Shown here: positions 29,388 through 37,428 of the stretch, one piece after another
Position numbering within the stretch: position 1 is the stretch's first letter
How the letters are laid out: each line of letters opens with the position of its first letter
Source of the DNA: Cecembia calidifontis
GTDB taxonomy: Bacteria > Bacteroidota > Bacteroidia > Cytophagales > Cyclobacteriaceae
Assembly: GCF_004216715.1 (NCBI RefSeq)
Contig: NZ_SGXG01000001.1
Span: 4,716,501 to 4,780,500, forward strand
Direction: 5' to 3'
DNA: 64,000 bases
The notes under the pieces: model-generated
Told to the model about the DNA's origin: nothing
The model's input: only the letters and a program-made list of their open reading frames with translations
The model's database searches: none
Program-made: the position numbers and the translations under genes

Positions 29388-30653
29388 TTAATACCCATAC
29401 TTCCCTTTCCACCTGTCCTTCAGAAACCTCCTCAATTCATTTTCCCGGGCATTGTTCCCGGGCTCATAGAGTTTGGTGTTTTTGATATCCTCTGGCAAAA
29501 ATTCCTGCGCCACAAAATTCTGCTCATAATCATGGGCATATTTGTATTCCTTCCCGTAATTCAGGTCCTTCATCAGTTTGGTGGGGGCATTGCGCAGATG
29601 CAGGGGAACGGGAAGATCTCCTGTTTCCTTGACCAAAGCCTGCGCCCTGTTGATCGCCATATAGGAAGCATTGCTTTTGGGAGAGGAGGCCAGGTAAGTG
29701 ACACACTGGGAAAGGATAATCCTGGATTCAGGGTAGCCGATCATTTTCACTGCTTCAAAACAGTTCGTTGCCAGCAAAAGGGCATTGGGGTTGGCATTGC
29801 CAATATCCTCAGAAGCTAAAATTACCAAGCGCCTGGCAATGAATTTTACGTCCTCTCCGCCTTCTATCATCCTGGCTAACCAATACACAGCTGCATTGGG
29901 ATCTGAACCACGTATGGATTTGATAAAGGCAGACATGATATCATAATGCTGCTCTCCCGATTTGTCATAAAGCGCAATTTTCTGTTGGGCAGTCTTGATC
30001 ACCTTTTCATTGGTAATGACACAGGGGTCTTCATTGATGCCATTGATGACAATTTCAAACAAATTCAACAGTTTCCTGCCATCCCCTCCTGACATCCGCA
30101 GCAGCGCTTCTGTTTCCTTGAGTTCAATATGCTTTTTATTCAACTCCACATCCTTTTCCATGGCCTGCTGCAGCATGGCCTCAAGTTCATGTCTGCCCAA
30201 GGAATTTAGGGTATAGACCTGGCACCTGGAAAGCAGGGCAGCATTGACTTCGAAGGATGGGTTTTCGGTTGTGGCACCTATCAGACGGATGATCCCTTTT
30301 TCAACTGCTCCCAAAAGAGCATCCTGTTGGGATTTGTTGAAGCGGTGGATCTCGTCGATAAAGAGCACGGCACCCCTTTGGTATTTGGCCTTATCAATGA
30401 CTTCCCTAATATCTTTCACCCCTGAACTGATAGCAGAGAGGGTATAAAAAGGGACCTTGATTTCATTGGCAATGATGTTGGCTATAGTGGTTTTCCCCAC
30501 TCCCGGAGGTCCCCAAAAGATCAGGGAAGGCACATTCCCCGACTTGATGGCCTTGTACAAAAATGCCGTTGGGGCTGTCAGGTGCTCCTGCCCGATCAAC
30601 TCTTCCAAACGGGAAGGGCGCATACGTTCTGCCAAAGGGGTGCTGTCAATCAT
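29388..30653 (-). CDS. rarA: Replication-associated recombination protein A (AAA+ ATPase)
   Basis: The 421-residue protein has Walker A GPPGVGKTTIANIIA, Walker B VLFIDEIHRFNKSQQDALL, sensor 1 IGATTENPSFEVNAALLSRC and the C-terminal MgsA/Wrnip1-like tetramerisation domain (SDPNAAVYWLARMIEGGEDV, YLASSPKSNASYMAINRAQ). It acts at stalled replication forks and gaps. It starts LAERMRPSRLEELIGQEHL as in all close members. Alone in its transcription unit. Confidence 0.95.
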   Translation of the reverse strand: MIDSTPLAERMRPSRLEELIGQEHLTAPTAFLYKAIKSGNVPSLIFWGPPGVGKTTIANIIANEIKVPFYTLSAISSGVKDIREVIDKAKYQRGAVLFIDEIHRFNKSQQDALLGAVEKGIIRLIGATTENPSFEVNAALLSRCQVYTLNSLGRHELEAMLQQAMEKDVELNKKHIELKETEALLRMSGGDGRKLLNLFEIVINGINEDPCVITNEKVIKTAQQKIALYDKSGEQHYDIMSAFIKSIRGSDPNAAVYWLARMIEGGEDVKFIARRLVILASEDIGNANPNALLLATNCFEAVKMIGYPESRIILSQCVTYLASSPKSNASYMAINRAQALVKETGDLPVPLHLRNAPTKLMKDLNYGKEYKYAHDYEQNFVAQEFLPEDIKNTKLYEPGNNARENELRRFLKDRWKGKYGY

Positions 30654-30725
30654 TTGTCAGGGAATTATTGAAGAAGCAAATTAGTAATAAGATTACAATT
30701 GGAAAGGCTATCCTTCAAATTAATT

Positions 30726-31236
30726 TCATAGGTCAAAAAATGATCTTACATCTTCAATTACGATTGATTTTTCATTTACAATGAAGCGATCATTTTGTTC
30801 TAAAGTAAGAATAAAGCCCTTATCTATTTCGAAAAAGTTCATGGCTTCTACTAAACCTTCCAAGATAAATAATCTTATACCGTGCTCGGAGAACCTACAT
30901 TGAAAGCTTTTCGCAGACCATTAAAACTCACCTCTTTTCCGATGTTTGAAACCAGAAACAGCGCAATATCCATCAGGACATGTGTATTTTTTATACCAAA
31001 TCTAACCGCTATATCTCTATACAAGATATCCTTCAATAACATTTGAAGTATTTCAGGGTTTGGTCTCTTAGGAATTCTGGAAATCCACCTTTGACAAGAT
31101 AGTCATTGAAGTTTTCCTGACTATCATCTAGGTCTAAAAAGTCAAGGTATTCTTGATATGAAAATGGAAAGCCTTCATGGCTGAAATATCGGCCAGTCAA
31201 TCTTGTACCCATTTTGCAAAGCATTTTGCAAAGCAT
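30726..31236 (-). pseudogene. Remnant of a DUF4143 AAA+ ATPase gene
   Basis: Only the C-terminal half is left. One frame reads GTRLTGRYFSHEGFPFSYQE to FPEFLRDQTLKYFKCY and stops; a shifted frame continues QMLLKDILYRDIAVRFGIKN to GLRKAFNVGSPSTV and meets another stop; a third stretch reads EAMNFFEIDKGFILTLEQND to the end. The order matches the DUF4143 part of archaeal-type AAA_14 ATPases. The ATP-binding N-terminal domain is missing, and a 12-base unit TGCTTTGCAAAA is doubled at its broken 5' edge (about 31212-31235). Not functional. Confidence 0.75.
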
Positions 31237-31287
31237 ATATTACCCAAGCAGATCCAATATCATGAATTAAATATCTATTAATATCTA

Positions 31288-32301
31288 CTATATCTCCCTT
31301 ATCCTCTCCCCAAACACCTCCAACATCTCATCATTAAAATCCAGATGCGTCACAAAACGGACCTGGTCTTTGCCGAACTTCACGGCTTTGATGCCTTTGG
31401 CTGCCAGTTTGGAAAGGAAATCTTCCGGGCTGATGCCCTGCAATCTCGCGATCACGATATTGGTCATCACAGGAAAAACCTCCGATACAAGTGGATGTTT
31501 TTCCAACAATTGGTCTATGGCCTTCGCCCTGGCGTGATCTTCGGCCAAACGATCAACATGATAATCTAGGGCATAGATGGCAGCTGCGGCTAAGTAACCA
31601 GCCTGTCTCATTCCTCCTCCAAAGGACTTCCTGATTTTTCTTGCCCTCTTGATATCGGCTTTTGTCCCTAGCAGCACTGATCCAATCGGACAGCCCAAAC
31701 CTTTGCTCAGACAGATGGAAATGGTGTCAAATTGAGCACCCCAGTCTTTGGGGCTTTCACCGGTCACCACCAAGGCATTGAAAAGCCTGGCGCCATCCAA
31801 GTGGAGTTTGATACCATGTTGATCACAAAGGGTTTTGATCGGCTTCACTTCCTCCAAAGTATAAACACTTCCCCCACCCTTATTCATCGTGTTTTCCAAA
31901 GATACAAGCGATGTCTCACAGGCATGCACATCATCAGGACTGATATTGTCAGCCAGATCCTGGGCAGTAATCTTTCCATACGCCCCATCCAAAAGTTTAA
32001 CAGATGCATGGGCATTGGCCATGATACCTCCAGCCTCATAGAGGTATATATGGGAATACTTGTGGCAGATCACTTCCTTTTGAGGGCCGGTATGTAGCTT
32101 GACGGCAATTTGATTGGTCATGGTGCCAGAAGGACAGAAAAGCCCTGCTTCCATCCCGAACATATCCGCTAGTTTTTGTTCCAGGGCATTAACGGTAGGG
32201 TCTTCCCCAAAAACATCATCCCCCACCTGGGCAGACCACATGGCCTCCAACATTCCTTTGGTAGGTTTGGTCACGGTATCCGATCGTAAATCGATTATCA
32301 T
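31288..32301 (-). CDS. ltaE: Low-specificity L-threonine aldolase
   Basis: This 337-residue fold-type I PLP enzyme has the N-terminal IDLRSDTVTKPTKGMLEAMW, the cofactor-contact block HLDGARLFNALVVTGESPKD and the PLP lysine in SICLSKGLGCPIGSVLLG. It should split L-threonine to glycine and acetaldehyde in the cytoplasm. Full length for the family. A repeat-rich intergenic region lies upstream. Confidence 0.93.
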   Translation of the reverse strand: MIIDLRSDTVTKPTKGMLEAMWSAQVGDDVFGEDPTVNALEQKLADMFGMEAGLFCPSGTMTNQIAVKLHTGPQKEVICHKYSHIYLYEAGGIMANAHASVKLLDGAYGKITAQDLADNISPDDVHACETSLVSLENTMNKGGGSVYTLEEVKPIKTLCDQHGIKLHLDGARLFNALVVTGESPKDWGAQFDTISICLSKGLGCPIGSVLLGTKADIKRARKIRKSFGGGMRQAGYLAAAAIYALDYHVDRLAEDHARAKAIDQLLEKHPLVSEVFPVMTNIVIARLQGISPEDFLSKLAAKGIKAVKFGKDQVRFVTHLDFNDEMLEVFGERIREI

Positions 32302-32792
32302 ATTTTTTAAGAGATTAGATGCGAGAAGCGAGATACTAGACTTTTCCGCAAATGGTAAATATAAAGACTAAAAATCTTAGACATAAGGCATGAGATGCAA
32401 GATTTGAGATCTGGAACTTCCCGTCGACCGCCATTCAAACCCACACATAAACCTGATCTCTCGCTTTCCATCTTCCTTTATCCTTAATTATTTCCGTAAT
32501 CACACTTTCGAAATCCGAAATCTCCCACAAGATCGGTCTTTCAGACCTCTGTATGATATTATTTTTTTACCCAGGACTGCATCCTGGGCTATTACAGAGC
32601 GGCCCTTCAGGCCTATTTCCGAAATCCGCCTTTTCTCCGCGCTGCAACCTGGCCCCTCGCTAAAATGCTTTACTATAGCTTTTATTTACGCTCAGTCCTC
32701 TTTTACCTTGGCTCTTAATGAATCCCTAAACTCCTTAATTGTTCAAAATCTTATGTCTTAAGTCTTGTATCTAAAGTCTAAGTTCTCGCTTC
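32302..32792. repeat. Non-coding repeat region with 7-base periodic arms and stacked hairpins
   Basis: This 490-base gap codes for nothing I can recognise. Both ends carry degenerate 7-base units of the form WAGANNN on one strand: left about 32311-32415 (TAGATGC GAGAAGC GAGATAC), right about 32745-32795 as the complement (TCTTATG TCTTAAG TCTTGTA TCTAAAG). The arms can pair imperfectly. Between them are short hairpins: GGTCT-TTC-AGACC, CCCAGGA-ctgca-TCCTGGG near 32570-32588 and GGCC-CTTCA-GGCC near 32601, plus two copies of the TTTCGAAATCCG repeat (about 32505 and 32615). It looks like a REP-type or decayed mobile region. Confidence 0.65.
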
Positions 32793-33734
32793 TTACCTAA
32801 AATACTTCAACTTGGAACTATTTTCCGGACTCAAGCCCACAATCGCCTTTGCAGCTTCTATAGGACGGTCTGTGGCCAAAATATCCGCTCCTTTTTCGAC
32901 AAACTCTGCATAGATTTGGTCCCCACGGGCAATGGCGCTTCGGTCAATATTGCCCAAAACCCCAAGAATGGTAAAAACGCCCCTTTCATGGAGCATGGCA
33001 TTAAAGGCTTCCGGCCTCTCTGATGTCCCTGTAAATGCAATCCAACGGTCAACGGGAATTCCGGAATTTTCGAAGCGCTCCAGCTCTTCCTCATTGCGGA
33101 TGGTCACAGAAAGCATCAACTCAGGATGCAACCTGTGTATCTTTCTGGCCGCATCTACGCTGTATGTAATTACCGCTGCATAGGGTTCGGCTTGATGCCT
33201 TTTGATGGCATCCACAACCATTTCAAAAGGTACCTCTCTTTTGATATCCACGGTAAATAAAGTTTTTCCTTTTCCCCAGGCCAGTGCCTCATCCAAGGTA
33301 GGCACACGAAAATCTGTCTGTAAACCTTCTTTATCTACCAAATACAATTCTCTGATTTCTTCAAAAGTATGGTCAATTACCTTCCCTTTACCTGTTGTGG
33401 TTCGGTCCAAGGTATTGTCATGCATCAAAACCAAAACCGAATCTTTGGTCAGCGCTACATCAAATTCGATGATGGAAGGCGTATGTTTTAAAGTGTTTTC
33501 AAATGCCTCTATGGAGTTTTCGGGATAACCCGGATAAGGTCCTCCCCTGTGTGCAGAGACCATCGGGATCCTATCAAAAGTCCAAGCGTAGAAGTCCCTG
33601 GCCTCTTCTACCGTAGATAGTACTATCCTATGCAGCCCATTTGAAGCAAGTGCTGTTTTTTGACTGTCTGAGGCCTCTTTTTTACAGGAAAAAAGAAGCA
33701 ACAAGATTATTAGTCCATAAATGTTAGTCTTCAT
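32793..33734 (-). CDS. Glycerophosphodiester phosphodiesterase family lipoprotein
   Basis: The 313-residue protein has a lipoprotein signal (LIILLLLFSCKKEAS) and a GDPD TIM barrel: MVSAHRGGPYPGYPENSIEA with catalytic His-Arg and Glu, FDVALTKDSVLVLMHDNTLD with the second His, and ILATDRPIEAAK at the end. It should hydrolyse glycerophosphodiesters to glycerol 3-phosphate in the periplasm. It overlaps the upstream DUF2721 gene by 11 bases, so the two are co-transcribed. Confidence 0.92.
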   Translation of the reverse strand: MKTNIYGLIILLLLFSCKKEASDSQKTALASNGLHRIVLSTVEEARDFYAWTFDRIPMVSAHRGGPYPGYPENSIEAFENTLKHTPSIIEFDVALTKDSVLVLMHDNTLDRTTTGKGKVIDHTFEEIRELYLVDKEGLQTDFRVPTLDEALAWGKGKTLFTVDIKREVPFEMVVDAIKRHQAEPYAAVITYSVDAARKIHRLHPELMLSVTIRNEEELERFENSGIPVDRWIAFTGTSERPEAFNAMLHERGVFTILGVLGNIDRSAIARGDQIYAEFVEKGADILATDRPIEAAKAIVGLSPENSSKLKYFR

Positions 33735-34206
33735 TTTTATCTTTTTTAAACCAAAATCCGGAAGAGCGCTTTTGAAACAATTCTTCCATGTCCTGAATTT
33801 CCAAATTCAACGCTTGGTTTGAAACCAATATTTCAATCATTGAAATCCCCAATGAAACCAAGAGTGCCAGCATACTGCCAATAAAGACATAATTGGCCGC
33901 TTCCTGGGCTTCAATGAAAATCAGGTACATGCATATCACGCAGAGCAGGAAACTGAGTACCCCACAAAGCTGCATGTACTTGATCATGCTCAAGCGCCTT
34001 TTCAGGTTGTGAATTTGCTCAATGATGATGTTTTCTTCAGGATTTTCGAGGTATTTTTTATGAAGTCCCCGAATCAGATTGGCAATGGCCAAAAACCTAT
34101 TGGTGAATGCCAGCATCATCAAAGTGATGGCTGAAAAAAGCAAAGCAGGTGTGGAGAGTTGGAGTTCCATAAATAAGGTCAATGTAAAGCTATGAAATAT
34201 ATACAA
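33724..34206 (-). CDS. DUF2721 membrane protein
   Basis: Up to 160 residues; the start MELQLSTPALLFSAITLMML (ATG at about 34170) is more likely than the upstream one. Three hydrophobic helices flank a basic amphipathic segment (IIEQIHNLKRRLSMIKYMQL), as in the DUF2721 family. Function is unknown. It is the first gene of a two-gene unit with the GDPD lipoprotein. A putative hydrogenase-regulon operator lies about 70 bases upstream, in the region it shares with the divergent ABC importer. Confidence 0.8.
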   Translation of the reverse strand: MYIFHSFTLTLFMELQLSTPALLFSAITLMMLAFTNRFLAIANLIRGLHKKYLENPEENIIIEQIHNLKRRLSMIKYMQLCGVLSFLLCVICMYLIFIEAQEAANYVFIGSMLALLVSLGISMIEILVSNQALNLEIQDMEELFQKRSSGFWFKKDKNED

Positions 34207-34238
34207 CTAGCACTAATCTCTACAATTCTGAATTGAAT

Positions 34239-34256
34239 CTAGAAAATTTTTACTAA
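34239..34256. promoter_or_regulatory. Putative operator TTAG-N10-CTAG upstream of the metal ABC importer
   Basis: Read on the minus strand the 18 bases are TTAGTAAAAATTTTCTAG, one base off the palindrome TTAG-N10-CTAA found twice before the hydrogenase genes and once before hypB. Its flank resembles the hypB site (15 of 19 bases the same). It lies 83 bases before the ATG of the substrate-binding protein gene. Inferred operator. Confidence 0.5.
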
Positions 34257-34338
34257 TTAAGAATGGTGAAGAATCACTTTCGAATGATTAGTTTGAGCAT
34301 GAATTGCCTATTCAGCAGCAACAATTATACAACTTAAA

Positions 34339-35580
34339 ATGTGTAAGACTAAACCTGAGATTGATTTCCGTATTATCAACTTTGTATTGATGTGGGTTGT
34401 TATACTTTTGGGAGCCTGCAATCATAAATCAGGTCATACTGCCATCAGCAATACTAAAGAAGGAATCAAAACGATCACTGATATGCGGAATGTTTCAGTG
34501 GATGTTCCCATTTCACCTGAACGGATCATTACCGTAAGTGATGGGATGCTAGAATCCGTATTGTGGGCCTTTGGAAAGTTAGATAAAGTAATTGCCCTAG
34601 GTTCAAGATGCGTGCAACATAATTTTTCCTACGATATTCACGGTAAGAACAAAACTTACAGTTATACAGATGGAATGAATCCTGTCCGCGTGCTTTATCC
34701 GGAAACTGCACAATTACCTTTAATCGCCAGTTCTGGATTACCACTGCAGTTAGAGCAGATGGTAGCCTTACAACCAGACCTTGTAATTCTCAGAGAAGGA
34801 AGTTGCACCCTCAACAATTTGGATGACCCTAAAAGCCAACAGGCCTTATCAATGTTGAAATCAATGGGTATTCCAGTAGTGGTTTTAAAGGGCACCACCT
34901 CCTACGACCCGCCAAATTTGGATATGTTGAACCAGGAAATCCTGTTACTTGGGATGTTGTTTGATAAAACAGAAGAAGCGCAGCAATTGGTGACTTATTT
35001 AAATGAAACCATTCAATTTATCAAAAACCGAACCTTTGATCTCCAAGAACATGAAAAGCCTAAAGTCCTTATGCTGGGACTATCTCCAGTAGCAAGGGAA
35101 GGTGGGAGTGCAGGTGTCACTAGAGGAACTGATACTATCGAAGGATATTTTATAGAAACAGTTATAAATGCCAATAATGCCATTCAGGGTAGAGGTGGAA
35201 GATCATCCTCCTTGATGCTTAGCGAAGAGCAGATCTTGGCCCTTGACCCTGATATAATAATTTTACATACGGCTTCAGGCTACCATCCACCTGAGGAAAT
35301 CTATGAAGCACCCTACTATTCTCGATTACAAAACCTTCGGGCCGTTAAAGAAAAAAAAGTCATCGCATTACCTTGGACACCTTGCAATTGCTCCAAAAGA
35401 CTGGAATACCCCATAGAGGTAATGATGATTGCCAAAAGTGCTTATCCGGAAGCTTTTGCAGACATTCAAATTCATGAATGGGTTTTAGACTTTTATCAAA
35501 AAACTTACCATATAGATCGGGAAATGGCTATCAAGCTAAGAAGCGCTCAATGGTTAGATTGGACAATTGATTATTTTTAA
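34339..35580 (+). CDS. ABC importer substrate-binding lipoprotein (FecB/BtuF type)
   Basis: The 413-residue protein has a lipoprotein signal (MWVVILLGACNHKSG) and two lobes of the cluster A-II metal-chelate binding fold: ERIITVSDGMLESVLWAFGK in the first lobe, VALQPDLVILREGSCTLNNL, and LALDPDIIILHTASGYHPPE in the second. Cys and His are frequent (RCVQHNFSYDIHGK, PWTPCNCSKRLEYP), unusual for a pure siderophore binder. Relatives carry ferric siderophores, heme, cobalamin or nickel chelates. Genes for a permease and an ATPase follow directly. Because the unit lies against a [NiFe] hydrogenase cluster and shares a putative operator with it, nickel or a nickel chelate is a fair guess, but it is inference. 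Confidence 0.85.
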   Translation: MCKTKPEIDFRIINFVLMWVVILLGACNHKSGHTAISNTKEGIKTITDMRNVSVDVPISPERIITVSDGMLESVLWAFGKLDKVIALGSRCVQHNFSYDIHGKNKTYSYTDGMNPVRVLYPETAQLPLIASSGLPLQLEQMVALQPDLVILREGSCTLNNLDDPKSQQALSMLKSMGIPVVVLKGTTSYDPPNLDMLNQEILLLGMLFDKTEEAQQLVTYLNETIQFIKNRTFDLQEHEKPKVLMLGLSPVAREGGSAGVTRGTDTIEGYFIETVINANNAIQGRGGRSSSLMLSEEQILALDPDIIILHTASGYHPPEEIYEAPYYSRLQNLRAVKEKKVIALPWTPCNCSKRLEYPIEVMMIAKSAYPEAFADIQIHEWVLDFYQKTYHIDREMAIKLRSAQWLDWTIDYF

Positions 35581-35584
35581 AACC

Positions 35585-36616
35585 ATGCATAAGGTATTTG
35601 TTTCCAAAAAACATTACACTAGAAAGAAGGCACTTCTGCTAATTCTGGGGATTTTCGTGATCTTGACAGGCTTGATTTCTCTGAGTATTGGCCCATATGA
35701 CTTATCAATAAAGGAGGTGTTAAATGGGATCTTTCAGACCAAAAGTCTTCCGCTTCCTGCCACGGAAAGAGGGGATTTGGCAAGGTTAATCATCTGGGAA
35801 ATTCGAATGCCAAGAATCATATTGGCAGTTTTGGTTGGCAGTGCCTTATCCATTTCCGGAAACATCTTCCAATCTTGTTTTAGGAATCCTTTGGTGGAGC
35901 CTTATATCCTTGGAGTGTCCAGTGGTGCGGCTTTCGGGGCTTCGATGGCCATCGTTTTTCCTGCCATGTTTTTTTCTATTCCATTATCCGCCTTTCTTTT
36001 TGCCGGATTGACAGTCTTACTGACCTTGTCCCTGGGAGTTGTCAGGGGACAGATTCAAACATTATCCTTAATCTTAGCAGGGGTGGTCATAGGTTCTTTC
36101 TTTTCATCCCTAGTTTCTATTTTAAAATATTTATCCAATGATGCTGCTCTAAGAGAAATAGTATTTTGGCTTTTAGGAGGATTCTACCACAGCGGTTGGA
36201 ATGAAATCTATCTTTTAGCTCCAATAATCATTCCTTTATCCGGACTCGTTTGGTTGTTAGGATGGAAGTTGAATGTGATTTCGATTGGAGATGAAGAAGC
36301 CAAGAGCTTAGGTGTGGACCCGAAAAAAAATAAGATTATCCTGATCCTGTGTGCTACAGTTTTAACATCCCTTTCGGTGGCCTACGTAGGCATTATAGCC
36401 TGGGTAGGATTGATGGTTCCCCATGCAGCAAGAATGATCATTGGGCCTGATAACCGTTATGTAATTCCATTATCCGCTTTAATTGGAACCTTGTTCTTAC
36501 TTTTTTGTGATACCCTTGCCAGAAATATGGCCACTGGAGAAATCCCGATTGGTATTCTTACTTCAATCTTAGGTGCTCCTTATCTGATTTATTTACTAAG
36601 AACCAAAACCGTATAA
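35585..36616 (+). CDS. FecCD-family ABC importer permease
   Basis: With the ATG at 35585 (MHKVFVSKKHYTRKKALLLI) it has about 343 residues, ten hydrophobic segments and the FecCD/BtuC signatures: RMPRIILAVLVGSALSISGN, FRNPLVEPYILGVSSGAAFG, and GIIAWVGLMVPHAARMIIGP before the cytoplasmic loop that meets the ATPase. An in-frame TTG six codons upstream would overlap the previous gene and is less likely. It is the inner-membrane channel of the importer; substrate as discussed for the binding protein. Confidence 0.94.
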   Translation: MHKVFVSKKHYTRKKALLLILGIFVILTGLISLSIGPYDLSIKEVLNGIFQTKSLPLPATERGDLARLIIWEIRMPRIILAVLVGSALSISGNIFQSCFRNPLVEPYILGVSSGAAFGASMAIVFPAMFFSIPLSAFLFAGLTVLLTLSLGVVRGQIQTLSLILAGVVIGSFFSSLVSILKYLSNDAALREIVFWLLGGFYHSGWNEIYLLAPIIIPLSGLVWLLGWKLNVISIGDEEAKSLGVDPKKNKIILILCATVLTSLSVAYVGIIAWVGLMVPHAARMIIGPDNRYVIPLSALIGTLFLLFCDTLARNMATGEIPIGILTSILGAPYLIYLLRTKTV

Positions 36617-36617
36617 C

Positions 36618-37385
36618 ATGTTGCTGGAGGTAGATCAATTAAGTTTTCAGTATGATACCAAACCTATTTTTCAGGATGTCAGTTTTGCTTTGAAAGCCGG
36701 GGAACTATGTGCTATTTTGGGTATTAATGGAAGTGGAAAGTCCACACTCTTTAAGTGTATTATGGGCTTTATACATGCAAATAGGGGGAGCATTTCTTTT
36801 GATGGAATCAATGTCAAACGACATAAAATCATCGAAATCGCAAAAAAAGTAGCTTATGTCCCTCAAGATCATCCCATTACTTTCCCTTACTTGGTCAGAG
36901 AAATGGTTCTCATGGGAAGAACTTCACACATTTCTAATTTTTTAAAAATATCAGATGAGCAATACTTCAAAGTAGAAGAGGCGTTACAAGCACTTTCTTT
37001 AGGGGATTTAGCGGATAAACCCTTTAATCAGCTTAGTGGTGGACAGCGGCAAATGGTATTAATCGCACGGGCACTGGCCCAGGAGACCAAATTGATGTTA
37101 TTGGATGAACCCACTTCCTCTTTGGATTTTAAAAATCAATTGCTGATTTGGCGTACATTGTTACAATTGAAGAAGGAGGGAAAGTCAGTCTTGGTCTGCA
37201 CCCATGACCCTAATCATGTACTTTGGTTTTGTGACCGCGTACTCATTTTGGACAATAAGAAGTTGATCGCTGACGGTCCACCAAAAGAAGTGATGACAGA
37301 GCAGTTACTACAGCAGGTTTATGGTACCATGTGTACCTTGGAAGCTGTTGCAAACAAAAAGATGGTCCTTCCTCGAATGAGTTAG
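36618..37385 (+). CDS. ABC importer ATP-binding protein (FecE/BtuD type)
   Basis: The 255-residue ATPase has Walker A GINGSGKSTLFKCIM, Q loop AYVPQDHPITFPYLV, signature QLSGGQRQMVLIARAL, Walker B LMLLDEPTSSLD and switch His in VCTHDPNHVLWF. It begins one base after the permease stop. It powers the FecCD-type importer. Its stop lies 44 bases from the convergent end of the hydrogenase accessory operon. Confidence 0.94.
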   Translation: MLLEVDQLSFQYDTKPIFQDVSFALKAGELCAILGINGSGKSTLFKCIMGFIHANRGSISFDGINVKRHKIIEIAKKVAYVPQDHPITFPYLVREMVLMGRTSHISNFLKISDEQYFKVEEALQALSLGDLADKPFNQLSGGQRQMVLIARALAQETKLMLLDEPTSSLDFKNQLLIWRTLLQLKKEGKSVLVCTHDPNHVLWFCDRVLILDNKKLIADGPPKEVMTEQLLQQVYGTMCTLEAVANKKMVLPRMS

Positions 37386-37428
37386 TTGGATTGATTTTGT
37401 CATACCATAAATAAATGCTTGAATTCCA

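Noticed and set aside
34207..34338. A cobalamin or nickel/cobalt riboswitch before the ABC importer
   Set aside because: The gap is only about 130 bases and shows none of the conserved boxes of those riboswitches.
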